25,784 nt of DNA from Folioceros fuciformis (GCA_049999805.1 JBNGIO010001917.1:1-25784), one strand, 5' to 3'; counted from the stretch's first letter, positions 1 through 10,400 are shown. The notes: generated from the sequence alone by a model not told the origin. Numbers and translations: made by a program.

Positions 1-640
1 TACCTCACATCTGCACATGGCATATGGGACCAGTTAGAAAAGACATATCATATCTAGAACATGATGACGCTATATGCAGTCATGCAGGAATTCTTCTCCC
101 TCAAAATGAAAGAAGGAGAAAAGGTGTCCTCACATGTCAGCAGGTTTCGGAACCTTCGTGCCTAGCTCACTGGGATGACGGGACAAAAGATGTTAGAGGT
201 GGACGCTATCGCCCAACTGCTGAGCAGCCTTCCTGCCTCCTACCAGACTTTCATTACGAGCCAAAACGGCCCAACACACGCTGCCACAGCTGCCTCCTGT
301 CAAATAGCGACCATCACCTTGGAGGAGGTGATTGGTGCGCTATTCCAGGAGGAGTAGAGTCGAGCCTTCTCATCTGCCTTCAGGAACAAGGGAGAGAAGG
401 CATTAGCTACAAACTTCCGCAAGGGAAGAACCTGACCCAGAAGTACAGCAATGCAGGGACAGAGGGGAGAACCTATAAACCCCGTCAAGAGAATCGGCAA
501 TTGTATCTGGTGTGGCCTCCTCGGCCACTGGGCCAGAGAGTGCCGAAAAGAAGGGCAGGCGAGTCCTCACGGCAGCAAAAGTCAGCTGCAAACGTGGCTG
601 TAAGACAGAACAAGTCGGGAGACTCGAAGGCCCCTGTGAA
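1..640 (+). pseudogene. copia gag remnant with CCHC zinc knuckle
   Basis: Frame 1 reads a gag-like segment (an LTSAHGIWDQLEKTY-type stretch near the left edge, then a region resembling the copia UBN2/gag domain). It ends in a CX2CX4HX4C zinc knuckle at 502-543 (Cys-Ile-Trp-Cys, later His, then Cys). Such knuckles bind the element RNA during packaging. The frame carries stops at 55-57, 163-165, 355-357, 433-435 and about 601, and a shift to frame 3 is needed to reach the protease. The beginning is missing because of the window edge. Identity is clear from the knuckle and its position before the protease; the exact end of gag is not. Confidence 0.8.
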
Positions 641-945
641 GATACTAACAGTCTACATGTCCAGCACCCTTAGTGACGACAGCTACTGGCACCTTGACTC
701 TGGGGCGACGACCCACATCTGCAAGAAGAGGGAACTTTTTAGTACCCTCGATTTAACACAAAAAGGTGGTTAGGTATTTCTTGCAGACGAGCAGAGCAAG
801 AAAAGTCTGTGCATTGAGGGCAAGGGTACCTGTGTCTTCAGCCTCCATGATGGCACTGAACTAACCCTAATAGATGTCACTTATGTCCTAGGCATGGCCA
901 AGAACCTCATGTCCATGAGCCAGCTCATGAGACAGCGGTCTTCTA
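641..945 (+). pseudogene. copia aspartic protease region
   Basis: Frame 3 contains a His-Leu-Asp-Ser-Gly-Ala-Thr-Thr-His motif whose catalytic Asp codon is at 696-698. This is the active-site signature of copia proteases, which cut the Gag-Pol polyprotein. The frame stops at 771-773 and then continues in the same frame with typical downstream protease/pre-integrase sequence (a Val-Leu-Gly...Asn-Leu-Met-Ser stretch near 888-912) until about 940. There a shift to frame 2 is needed to enter the integrase. It is a broken copy and not expected to be functional. Confidence 0.78.
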
Positions 946-2038
946 CATGCACGCAGACTCTGAGCACTGGTGCCTCTACAGGCAGTCATCTCCCCACACA
1001 TGTGCTTTTGAGGGACTGCTTGAGAGCAACCTGTACAGGCTTAACATCACCTGTTCTAGTTCAGACCCGCACACAGAGGCCGCCCACTCAACTACAGGTC
1101 CTAACCTAAGTCAAGCACAGCAGGCCCTGCTATGGCATGCCCGCCTAGGACATGTTAATAGGTCGAAGCTGATTAACATGTTAGCCCTAGAGTGCCACCG
1201 AGAACCTCTCCCCAAATGCTTCAAGCAGTTACCTGTGTGTGAATCATGCATCCTCGCTAAGCAGAAGGAGTCACCATTTCTTGATTCACCAGCACAGAGG
1301 GCCAGCCGAGTCCTTGAGTTAGTCCACGCAGACATCTCAGGCAAAGTTCACAAGCCATCCCTTGGAGGTGCTCGTTACTTCCTAACAGTCACTGATGACT
1401 ACAGTCGCTACACGTGGACCTACTCCATGCATCTGAAAAGTGACACCTATGCCTGCTTCAAGGAATGGCTTACCATAGCCCAGAGGCAGTCAGGACAGCT
1501 CCTGAAGACCCTCAAAACTGACAACGGCACCGAATTTGTCAACTCATCCTTTAACGACCTCTTGCAGACCTCAGGAATCTTGCGCCAGCTCACAATGCCC
1601 TACACACCACAACAGAACGGTGTGTCATAACACAAGAACCAAACTCTGCTCTCAATGACAAGAAGCATGCTGCTATGGGCAAACTTACCACAGGGCTATT
1701 GGGCCGAGGCCATAGTGGCGGCGACCTACATCCTCAACCGTGTCATAACCAGTACTATTCCAACCAAGACTCCCTTCGAGGTATTCTGGAACAAGAAGCC
1801 CAGCCTTTTGCACCTCCGAGTCTTCGGATCCCGCGCCTATGCTCACATCCTTGCAAAGAAAAGACACAAGTTGGACAACGGCTCAGAGGCACTCATTCTG
1901 GTCGGCTACAGCAAGCACTCTAAGGCATATAAGTTATACAACCCTGACGCCGACTACATTGTGCTCGCCAGGAGTGTTACCTTCATAGAGCCTTGTAGCC
2001 CTACTCTAGGGGAACCTCCTTCAGTGGATCCCACCTAG
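946..2038 (+). pseudogene. copia integrase, catalytic Glu codon replaced by stop
   Basis: Frame 2 shows the integrase zinc-binding segment (Trp-His-Ala-Arg-Leu-Gly-His near 1131-1151 and Cys-Glu-Ser-Cys near 1240-1251). The core follows, with catalytic Asp at 1331-1333 and Asp at 1520-1522. In copia the third acidic residue lies in a GV(A/S)E(R/K)KN motif. Here that codon is TAA at 1628-1630, exactly 36 codons after the second Asp, which is the DD35E spacing. The reading continues in frame 2 from 1631 to 2038 with the usual C-terminal part (LPQGYWAEA and the GSRAYAHI-like region). Integrase inserts the cDNA into the genome; this copy cannot. Confidence 0.9.
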
Positions 2039-2454
2039 CCAGCTGACCAACCCTCCGTCTTCCCCACTGATGATGATGAACCTGCATAGGCAGCATCACC
2101 TCCTGTTACAGCACCACATGAAGACACCCCTGCTAATCCTACTATCTTAGCCCTCGACGCAGCCCTGCATCAACCTGTATTGGATGCAGAGGGGAATTGG
2201 GGACAGCTGACTTGAGGATGGCTAACGACGTAGCTGAGCCAGCTGACCCCCTTGAGCCTCCAACTCAGGTTGTCGAGTCTGCGCCTGGACCTGACTCCCC
2301 GCGCCCCTCCACGCACCATAGACCTCCTCCATCTGAATGGAGGGAGCCACCTTATGCTTCCATTGACTTCAGGACACATGCCGTCCCTGAGCTCAACCCA
2401 GGCTCTCTCCTACCTACAAAACCCACCACACTCACTTAGGCACTCAGTAGCCCT

Positions 2455-4011
2455 GAGTGCGAGCAGTGGCGGTCAACAGTTGAGGACGAATACAAATCTC
2501 TAGTCAAGAACAGTACATGGACCCTCGTCGACCTCCCACCTGGCAGGAAGGCCATATCCTGCAAGTGGACATTTAAAACTAAGCTGAATGCCAAGGGAGA
2601 AGTTGCGAGATTCAAAGCACGGTTAGTGGCTAGGGGGTTCACTCAGGTGGAGGGGCTGGACTACCAAGCAACATTCTCACTTGTAGTTCGCAGCCAGTCC
2701 ATCCGCCTTATCCTTACCTATGCCACAGAATTCGACTTGGACCTCCAGCAAATGGACGTATGCACAGCCTTCCTCTATGGCGCTCTCGACGAGGAATTGT
2801 ACATGCTCCAACCCGAAGCCTACCAAGACCCTACACACCCACACAAGGTGTTAAGGCTACTGAAGTGTATCCACGGGCTGAAAAAGAGTGGGAGAGTATG
2901 GTACCTCACTATGCACGAGTACCTGCTGAGCATTAACTTCACTCAGAATGCTGCAGACACCAACGTGTACAGGCTGGCAGCAGGATCCTCCGTTGTACTC
3001 CTCGCCCTGTACGTGGACGACCTGATACTTGCCACAAATCACCAGAACCTGTTAGCAGAAGTGAAGACACAGCTACACAAGAGGTTCGACATGAAGGACA
3101 TCAAAGAATTGAAATATTGCATGGGCATCCAACTCCTACGCGCACGAGATGCTGGGATCATGTACATCCATCAAAGCAAGTACATCAATGAGATCCTACT
3201 GAAGTTTCATCTCGATCAGGCCAGACCCGCCACCACTCCATATGCGGTGGGCACCAAGCTGACCCACCAACAGAGCCCACAGACACCTGATGAGTTGAAA
3301 GACATGGAAGGTGTACCCTAAAGGCATGCCATCGGCAGCCTGATCTTCGTCGGCAATTGGACCAGGCTTGATATACAGTACTCAGTTAGTACTGTATCAC
3401 AGTTCCTGGACTACCCAGGGAGAGCGCACTGGACAGCAGTAAAACGGATCTTCCGCTACCTCACGGGTACAGCACACTACAGCCTAATGTACTATAGAAG
3501 CGGAAAACAATAGCTCAACTTATCTGGCTATTCAGACGCAAACTGGGCGTCCGACTCCAACTCCGACTCCAGACGTAGCATCTCATCCTACTGCTTCTTG
3601 CTTGCATCCGTAGCGGTCACCTGGAGCGGCAAGAAATAGGTCACCATTGCTCTCAACTCCATTGAAGCTGAATGCAAGTCACTAACGGAAGCAGCTAAAG
3701 AGGCAGAATGGGAGAGAGGGTTCCTTTCTGACCTTAGCTACCTGCAGTATGACCCGACTCCCATCCTGTGCGACAACACCTCAGCCCTGGAGCTAGTAGC
3801 GAGGCCGACCTTCCACGCCAAAACAAAACACATAGAGATACAACACCACTACATACAAGACGTGGTGTCCAGAGGTATCATCAAGGTCAGCTACACTAGC
3901 ATAGAGGCGAACACGGCGGACATATTCACCAAAGGCTTGCCACAACACGCCCACTATCTGCACATGAGAGGGCTAGGCCTAGGCGACTTCTCCGCCTATC
4001 TTGAACCATAA
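2455..4011 (+). pseudogene. copia reverse transcriptase and RNase H
   Basis: Frame 1 gives a long copia reverse transcriptase from about 2455. It includes the N-terminal Trp-Thr-Leu-Val-Asp-Leu-Pro-Pro-Gly-Arg block, the QMDVCTAFLYG block near 2749-2781 and the catalytic Tyr-Val-Asp-Asp at 3010-3021. RNase H follows, with a Ser-Asp-Ala-Asn-Trp motif near 3532, Glu-Ala-Glu near 3664-3672 and Cys-Asp-Asn near 3769. The frame closes at 4009-4011. In-frame stops at 2437, 3319, 3511 and 3637 break it. The stops at 3511 and 3637 follow Lys or Lys-Lys where Gln is common in the family, which fits CAG or CAA turned to TAG by C-to-T change. Four stops but a uniform frame over 1.5 kb suggests moderate age. 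Confidence 0.92.
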
Positions 4012-4674
4012 CAGGATATGGTTGTTGAGAGGGGGAAGCTCGGGATGCCGCCCGCTGTTCAGCTCCCGCACTGAACACACACGCCGCCCTCTCACCAGCC
4101 AAGGCAACGCAACCCTGGCACATGCTAGCTGTGAAATAATAACACCATCAACTCATGAGAGGCTAGGGGACAAGCAAAACACCAGCACAACCATCTGCCT
4201 ACGAGCCGGACAAAGCCGCAGTGCCGACACAGTCGGCTAGAGTATACACCAACAAGGCCCCTCAGGCCGCAGCCCACAAGCCTGCGAGGCAAGGAACTAC
4301 TTCACAGCCTGAGCACACCCACGCAGGCACTACAACGCTGTGCCTCATGTCGGCCCTCACGATCGTGACCCACAAGCTCCGAAAGGCAGACGCCCACAAG
4401 ACAACCCTGGCTGCACAGTGACCACACTGCCTTAGCGCCATCCTGCAGTATCAGCTGCACACCACAGGTGCCACATGGCCGCAAGTCCCCAGCCACAACC
4501 TCTTCTATAGTCGCCCGCAGGTCAAATCATCCAAGACGGCACACAAGTGCTCCCGTCCGCTGCTGAGCACCCTCAGCCCCGCATTCGAAGAATGAAGCGG
4601 CGCCTCCCCTGCACCCAAGTCACTCTGAGTACGGCGGTGCCTGCCCTAGACCTAAAGCTGTTAGCGTCTGGTTT
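4012..4674 (+). other. Noncoding 3' spacer between pol stop and LTR of the copia element
   Basis: About 660 nt lie between the end of the RNase H reading frame and the probable 3' LTR. Short open frames here do not resemble any family I know. A purine run (GAGAGGGGGAAG) at about 4028-4039 looks like a second polypurine tract close to the pol stop. A small perfect inverted repeat with six-base arms and a three-base loop sits at 4223-4237. The stretch could be element-specific 3' untranslated sequence, or host DNA if the first purine run marks the true end of the internal region. Confidence 0.45.
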
Positions 4675-4870
4675 AAGAGGGGGTGTTAAAGCATATATAG
4701 CGTCCTTAATATCTTTAGACTAATATATGGGGTAAACTCAGACAAAACGTCGCAACCCTATAGGGTAAGTTTGGTAGATAGGATAATCAATATCTAAGTC
4801 ACAACGCCGATGTAAGAGTGACACTTTATTATTCAATTGCAAAATACATAGGAGAACCGCTCTCAGAATT
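4675..4870 (+). repeat. Polypurine tract and start of probable 3' LTR
   Basis: A purine run AAGAGGGGG at 4675-4683 is followed directly by TGTTA at 4684. This is the usual junction of a copia polypurine tract with the TG that opens the 3' LTR. A TATA-like stretch lies at about 4691. The 3' end of the LTR (CA followed by a target-site duplication) cannot be placed because the 5' LTR is outside the window and the copy is old. The right end given is approximate. Confidence 0.5.
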
Positions 4871-5188
4871 GCCATGCTCCCTGATCACATTGTTCTCAAG
4901 TAAACTATAGGGACTTAAAGTCGGGAGCAAGTGAAAGAGTTTGCTCTCTCCATCATCTACCAATTCACACAAAGTGAACAAAGATGCTAGAAAAGTGGAC
5001 AATAGGAGGCCACCGGCCAAACTTGATGCAAGTCCAAGTGCATGTGACAACAAAAGCACCAACTCTTTTGCACACTCTTTCCATATGGCTGCTAAGGTCA
5101 AAGCACAAAGTAAGTTGTGGCTTGGAAGCACTTGTTTTCAATGGCAAACTATCAAGATTCTTGTCGTATAGTAATTTTTCCTATAATG
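4871..5188. other. No supported gene; junction of copia and Harbinger remnants
   Basis: Short open frames on both strands overlap each other and none gives a recognisable protein. The DNA sits between the probable copia LTR and the coiled-coil remnant that starts near 5189. It may be the degraded upstream part of the Harbinger ORF1, because the reading frame there is broken by a stop just inside the coiled coil. I found no terminal inverted repeat. Confidence 0.4.
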
Positions 5189-5470
5189 AAAGTGCGACAA
5201 GCAACAGAGATGGAAAAGTTATTGTGAGAGAAAGAAAGATTCCAAGTGCAACAAACTACAATGAGAGAAGAGAGAGAATCACAACAAGCTATACAATGGG
5301 AGGAGAGACATTTGAAACTGGAAACTGCTAAAGAGGACAACAAAACCAAGCTTGAGATGAAGCGAATGGAGCTGTGGAAGTCCGTTCTTGATGAAAAACT
5401 GGATCAAGAAGAAATGAAGGACATCATTCAAAAGTTGGAGAAGAATTTTGGCAATAATAAGGACTTGTAG
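5189..5470 (+). pseudogene. Coiled-coil ORF1-like remnant of a PIF/Harbinger element
   Basis: In frame 2 a charged, helix-forming sequence rich in Glu, Lys and Gln runs from about 5189 to the stop at 5468-5470, interrupted by one TGA just after a Met-Glu-Lys-Leu-Leu stretch. It includes Glu-Met-Lys-Arg-Met-Glu-Leu-Trp and ends Lys-Asn-Phe-Gly-Asn-Asn-Lys-Asp-Leu. Such C-terminal coiled coils are common in the Myb/trihelix-like ORF1 proteins of plant PIF/Harbinger elements, which help the transposase reach DNA. The DNA-binding part is not recognisable upstream. The link to the transposase rests on position (132 nt away, converging) and general character, not on a diagnostic motif. Confidence 0.45.
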
Positions 5471-5601
5471 ATAGCCGTTCAAAAGTAGTAGTTCATACAT
5501 GAGTTAGCGGCAATACACATCTCTCATAGTTTCTAGCTAGTACTTTGGGCTTTAAAACTTCATGAAAGCTGGCAGACGTATTTGCATAAACTTGTGTCGG
5601 G

Positions 5602-6720
5602 TCATCCAGTGCATTTCAAGACAAGATCTTCCTCATAATGAAGCTCAATCCAAGCATCCCCAAGGTTGGCCAACATGTTGTGTAGGAGGCAACATGCAAC
5701 AACCCACCTAGATATTTGTTTGACGTCCTCTTCACATTTTATTTGGCATCGTAGCTCTTGTAGAGATCCCCATCTTGACTTGAATATGCTAATGCAATGC
5801 TCATTTCGAACTCTGCTTTTAGATAAGTAATAATTGAACTCTACATTCTCCCTAAAGGAAGGAGCTTGATCTGATGAAATACAAAAATGTGACATTAGAA
5901 ATGTGCAATCTCCTAGAAGGTATTGCCCTACCAAGAAATGAGTACTTGGATCCTTATAGATACTCATTCTTTGAAACACAAATGCATCATGATTAGAGCC
6001 AGAACAACCAACATGTAGAGAAGTGATTCTTTTGTCGACATCACATACAACTTGGAGGTTTATAGAATACCTATACACAGAACACAATATTGGAATCATA
6101 AATCAAGCATGTCGGAGGTCTTTGATGTTTGTGAAATGTTAAAGGCATACCTTCGTTTCCTATCAAAATATTGCTCGCTGCCAATATAGGCTTTTGTGAT
6201 AACGGCAAAGTTGTCCCGTCAATGAAGCCAACACATCCCTCAAAACTCTCTAGGTGCATCACTTCACTAATCTTAGACCATCTACTTTCATCTACCCACT
6301 TCATCCACTCATGGTGCATATCAAGCAAAGCAATAATCACACGTTGGGTCTATTTTACAACAATGTCATGGCCAATGTGAAATAGTTGACATATTTTCCC
6401 AATGGTTGCTCCATTTCCTACAGCTCCAAATCTACATAAAGTAACTCCCAATTGCCAAGCAACTTGACTCTCAGAACAATTGGAGTTGTTAAAGAAACTT
6501 GGTTGTTGCTAAGGAGGGTGTAGAGCGACTTGAAACCTCGATGTGAAGTACGTAGCAATTGTCTGAACTCATCTGGAGGCATGTTAGAAAAGTGTGAATG
6601 GCCACACGTACGAGGGGCAATGACATTTGCCTTTCACATTTACAAATCGAGATGCTTGAGCAAGCATATATAAATCAAAGAGAGTTTCCTCCTCCTCTAA
6701 AGTGTCATTGAGCAAACTTA
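5602..6720 (-). pseudogene. PIF/Harbinger DDE transposase, degenerate, with an 80-nt intron
   Basis: On - the sequence matches the Harbinger (DDE_Tnp_4) transposase family. It shows Val-Ala-Trp-Gln-Leu-Gly-Val-Thr-Leu-Cys-Arg-Phe-Gly, then Gly-Phe-Ile-Asp-Gly-Thr (first Asp codon 6220-6218), Ser-Asn-His-Asp-Ala (second Asp 5988-5986) and Arg-Asn-Glu-His (Glu 5802-5800), then Leu-His-Asn-Met-Leu. All three catalytic residues are kept. Damage includes a TAG at 6352-6350 where the family has an aromatic residue, a one-base-type frameshift near 6177, and at least two frame changes nearer the N-terminus (about 6500 and 6590). A GT-AG intron at 6150-6071 joins a Tyr-Phe-Asp-Arg-Lys-Arg exon end in phase to Tyr-Ser-Ile-Asn-Leu-Gln. 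The stop is at 5604-5602. The N-terminus is unclear beyond about 6720. Confidence 0.9.
6071..6150 (-). other. Intron inside the Harbinger transposase
   Basis: Read on -, the interval begins GTATGC and ends GTATAG, 80 nt, like the short introns of the host genes nearby. Removing it joins the codons on both sides in phase and restores the family motif at the join: Arg-Lys-Arg on one side, Arg-Tyr-Ser-Ile-Asn on the other. Read straight through, the interval gives no family similarity. Confidence 0.75.
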
Positions 6721-6832
6721 TAATGGCCATACTTTCTCCAAGTCCAACAAAAATTGCTTCCAGAGCGAGCAATATGGCATAGTGATGGTCCACAACACTT
6801 AGAGTAATCGGCACCAACCCTTGGAAAGCCAT

Positions 6833-7338
6833 TTAGCAATGCTTTGGAAGGTGGGTAATCTAGAGGGATCCAAGCAAAAGCGATTTGGAGGGAGAGCGAG
6901 GGTGATAAGCAACACAAGAGCAAGAGTGGCAACATAAGAGCAAGGGCGATAAGGAACACAACACCTAGATGGGTGGGTCGCACCTTGGTCACATGGGGAT
7001 GGAATGGCGGGTGGCGTATGAGTCCACGAAGTAATAGGCATTAGCGAAATCTATTAGGGTACCCCCTAGTGGTTTAGGCGAAGCCCAAATACTTATGTAT
7101 TTGATCTTCTAATACGGAAGTATCCTACTTATGGCCTGTCTCAACCAAATACGACACAAAAGCACAAGAATGACACTAATATATGTCTGAAAAGATTTGA
7201 TGTCCCGAGCATTCGTTACGCTAATGGTACACAAATGTACCTATGTAGTTTGCTTCTCAACTCAACTAACCTCAACTTCATTAAACTAAACTAAGTAGAT
7301 GTAGTTGACTGAGGAAAGGGCCATCAGGGGGTAATGCG
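6833..7338. other. Spacer between Harbinger remnant and primase gene
   Basis: No convincing protein on either strand. The left part contains the small tandem repeat and may be the 5' end of the transposon. The right part (7133-7325) is A/T-richer and has weakly similar inverted ends that begin with GGCC, but no clear target duplication. The segment next to the primase start is the probable promoter. Confidence 0.4.
6910..6949. repeat. Two-unit 20-bp tandem repeat
   Basis: A 20-nt unit (CAACAYAAGAGCAAGRGYGR pattern) occurs at 6910-6929 and again at 6930-6949 with four differences, all transitions. It lies just upstream of the transposase remnant on -. No function is suggested. Confidence 0.6.
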
Positions 7339-7349
7339 TTTTCCCGCGC
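7339..7349. promoter_or_regulatory. E2F-type binding site upstream of the primase gene
   Basis: TTTTCCCGCGC at 7339-7349 contains an exact match to the E2F consensus TTTSSCGC (7340-7347), about 140 nt before the primase ATG. E2F/DP factors switch on DNA replication genes at the G1/S transition in plants and animals. A perfect site placed here fits the identity of the downstream gene. Whether it is occupied cannot be seen from sequence. Confidence 0.7.
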
Positions 7350-7488
7350 TTTTCATTTCCTTCCCAGCCGCACTGCCCATGTGCCAAAGCAGGAGGGGGC
7401 CTTAGCGAGGCGAGGTGTTGGAGGTTCAAAGCATTCGGAGGCTGCCGCTGCCTCTGAAATTTGAGACTTTGATTGAGAACGGGCTGCT

Positions 7489-10400
7489 ATGGAATTTATC
7501 GTTCCCAATGGCAAGCGTCATGCAAACGCGGTGCAGAATGGGTGCAAGCTGTCCTTCTACCAAGAATCACCTCACACAGAAGTGTCGTTGGAAAACTTTG
7601 AGAAATTCGCCATGGATCGTTTGAGAGGTCCCTTGTCACGGCATTTTCCTCTTTCCCTTTCGCCGGATGCGGCTTCCACTCCTCAGGAACACTGACTTGT
7701 CAGTCTCTACTTGGTTTCAGTCTTGAAGGGAATTGAAGCAGCCAGGTCGCGGGGCAAAAGAATGAACGAGGTGGATGCGTTGGTGAGGCCTCAGCTCGCG
7801 GCTTTGCATGAAGGCTTTGTGTACTGGATCTTGCTCATGACAGCCTTGTATTGTGCACGGCAGGTGCAGGAGCTATGGAGGAAGTACATGCGGAAGAATG
7901 TAGCAGATGCGCAGCTGAAGGACGCCGTCTCGCATTTTGTGCTGCGATTGGTGTACTGTCGAACGTATGTTTTGCCCGTTGCTGCCGAGTGTTTGTTTGG
8001 AATTTCTGGGGGGTTTGGTGCCTGGAGATGAGAAGTCGTCTTTGTGCTTCTTTCGTTAGGGATGCGCTGAGAAGATGGTTCCTGGCTATGGAGAGTGCGT
8101 TGTTTCGACATCGATTTCGTGCAGAGACCCCTGAAATGCAGGTTAAATGAGCGGTTATTCACCTTGGTTCTCAGGGAGCGGCGCATTCTCCTTACCTCTA
8201 TGGCGTCTGGTCACTGCAGAGAAGGTTTTTGCTTGAAAACAAGCTTCCTTACAAGGCAATCACGGCTAGCGAGCTGGAGGTAACCACTTTGCCGATGTTG
8301 TTGGTGTGCAAGAGCTTTCGGGAACAAACTAATCTTCTTGTCGTCTCTAAGGTACCCTGAGGCGTCACTTTAAGGTTTTTGCCGGTAACGTCTTACACGC
8401 TTTTCTGCAGGCGGTGGAAACCCAGCTATCCATGACAGCTAGGTCTACACACCAGGTGGTGCCTAAAGGTGAGCTCGTTTTTGTTGTACGCCATTGGTCT
8501 TTGCTTACCATGTTGGAGGCACTATAGCTGGTGAATTAACTATTGTTTTCAACGTCCCTTTCGATTGTCTTGATCGTAACAGTTGACAGGGTTTACTACA
8601 AGGTCCGTGTGACTCATTCTGAAATGGCATGACTTCTTGCTTCTAACAGCTCAGTACCGCTGGTCCCATAATCCTGACTGTCACCCTGTCTTTGATCTCT
8701 CCAGGTCGTGTTTGAGGAAGTTCCTGAGCTTGTTGCTAATCGGAAGGTCTTCTTAGAAAAAGGCTTTGCATATGTTCCAAGAGAACAGGTGATTACATGG
8801 AGCCTGGTCCTCGAAATTGTTGACAGCTAGGCCTGACATATGTCTAACAAATTTGTGAGGTTCTCTTCAGCTTGCCGTTATCGTTGTTGGCCAGTTCCGC
8901 ATGAGATTGTCAAAAGCACTTGTCCTCACAAACAGGTAGGACATGCTGCCGTCCCTCGAGTAAGTGGGGCTGGCGAGCCCTGTCATAATCGGGTGTAAGT
9001 GGAAATTTACTGTACTGCAGGAATTGGATGGCCACTATCTGTGATGAAGAAAAGGATCGGCTGACTCCGGTAGGTGTGGCCACTCACATGTTTGAAGATG
9101 TGAAGAAAGGGTTTTTGCTTAGTTGGGTACCGCCTCCAACTCCCCTGACTAGCAATGACTGACATTGTGTCTTAGATTGTGGAGGCCCTGAGTATGCGCT
9201 ATTTGGGTGCGGACTATTCTCAGGTATAACTGTCGTGACGTCATACTCCACAAGTATTTCCTCTGATTGTCAGCCAGTTTCTCCACTGTTTAGGGACTGA
9301 GGTGAATGAAGATCTGTTTTGATGCATGCAGCCCAAATCGAAAGATGAAATTGCTCTGCAGGATTTGGATTGTCTGGCTCAGACATCTTTTCCGTTGTGT
9401 ATGCGGCATCTCTATCGCAAAGTAACAGCAACGCACAGACTCAATGGGTTTTGGTCCTGATGTTTCTGAATTTTGTTGAATGCTTGATTTGTATGGTTGC
9501 TCCTGCATTCAGGTTAAGGAAGATCACCATCTAAGGCATGGTGGCAGGCAACAGCTTGGATTGTTCTTGAAGGTACCCTAGAAGTGGAAAGATTCGAAGT
9601 GTTTGCGTTTGGTTAGCAACTTATGTGTATCTGGCACTACAACGGCACAAACTCCTTACGTGCTAAATCTCCGTTGTGATCCGTTTTATCATAACGACAG
9701 GGCGCTGGGCTCAAGCTTGAAGATGCTCTCACATTCTGGAGAACTGAGTTCTCTCAAAAGGTAGGTCCCAACTCCTGTCTACCTTTTCGTGATGTAATAC
9801 TCTGTCTGACTGGAAGAGCTACCAGATGGGAGTAGAGCGGTTTGACAAGGAGTACGCATACAATGTCCGACACAACTACGGGAAAGAAGGAAAGCGGACA
9901 GTAAGTTGCCATATTAACCGGTGCTTGCAATAATTTGTGTAACATTACAACATGTCATAGGTCGATAACAAAAAAAAGTAGGATACTGCGTAACTCCTCA
10001 TATTATGTACAGGATTATACACCCTACTCGTGTATGAAGCTCATCATGTCAACCCCTGGGGTTGGAGATCAGCATGGATGTCCGTACAGGCATTTCAGGT
10101 AGCTTCTGATCCTATTCCCACTGCTAAAGTGGCTGTTTGTAGCTGAGTATGCCTCTTATTTCGTTGCCGTAAGTGAGGAGAACTTGCGAGCTGCACTTGG
10201 AGGTATGAACCTGAACAGTAGGGCAATGGACGATGTCATTTACAAAGTTCGCGGCCGTCACTATCAAGTACTTATCTCTAACCTCCTGGTGCCGGTTTCT
10301 GCCCTATTCAGTTCACTTTTCTAACTGAAAGGTATCTCATTTCAGCTAGCATGTGCCGCCACATTCGAGGGGGTGCATGGGTGTGCGTGTGATGCTGTGA

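Larger units (their letters stand above)
1..4870 (+). mobile_element. Degenerate Ty1/copia LTR retrotransposon, 5' end outside window
   Basis: The order gag zinc knuckle, aspartic protease, integrase, reverse transcriptase, RNase H is that of Ty1/copia elements (integrase before RT; Ty3/gypsy has the reverse). All parts are on + and in sequence, but no single frame runs through. Gag and RT/RNase H lie in frame 1, protease in frame 3 and integrase in frame 2, with in-frame stops near 55, 163, 355, 433, 771, 1628, 2437, 3319, 3511 and 3637. The element therefore cannot make its own proteins. The left LTR, primer-binding site and gag start are cut off by the window edge. The right limit is uncertain because no second LTR copy is available for comparison; about 4870 is a guess just past the LTR-like start at 4684. 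Confidence 0.93.

Noticed and set aside
7133-7325. Possible small MITE with GGCC-starting inverted ends
   Set aside because: The ends match only weakly beyond GGCC and no three-base target duplication is present.
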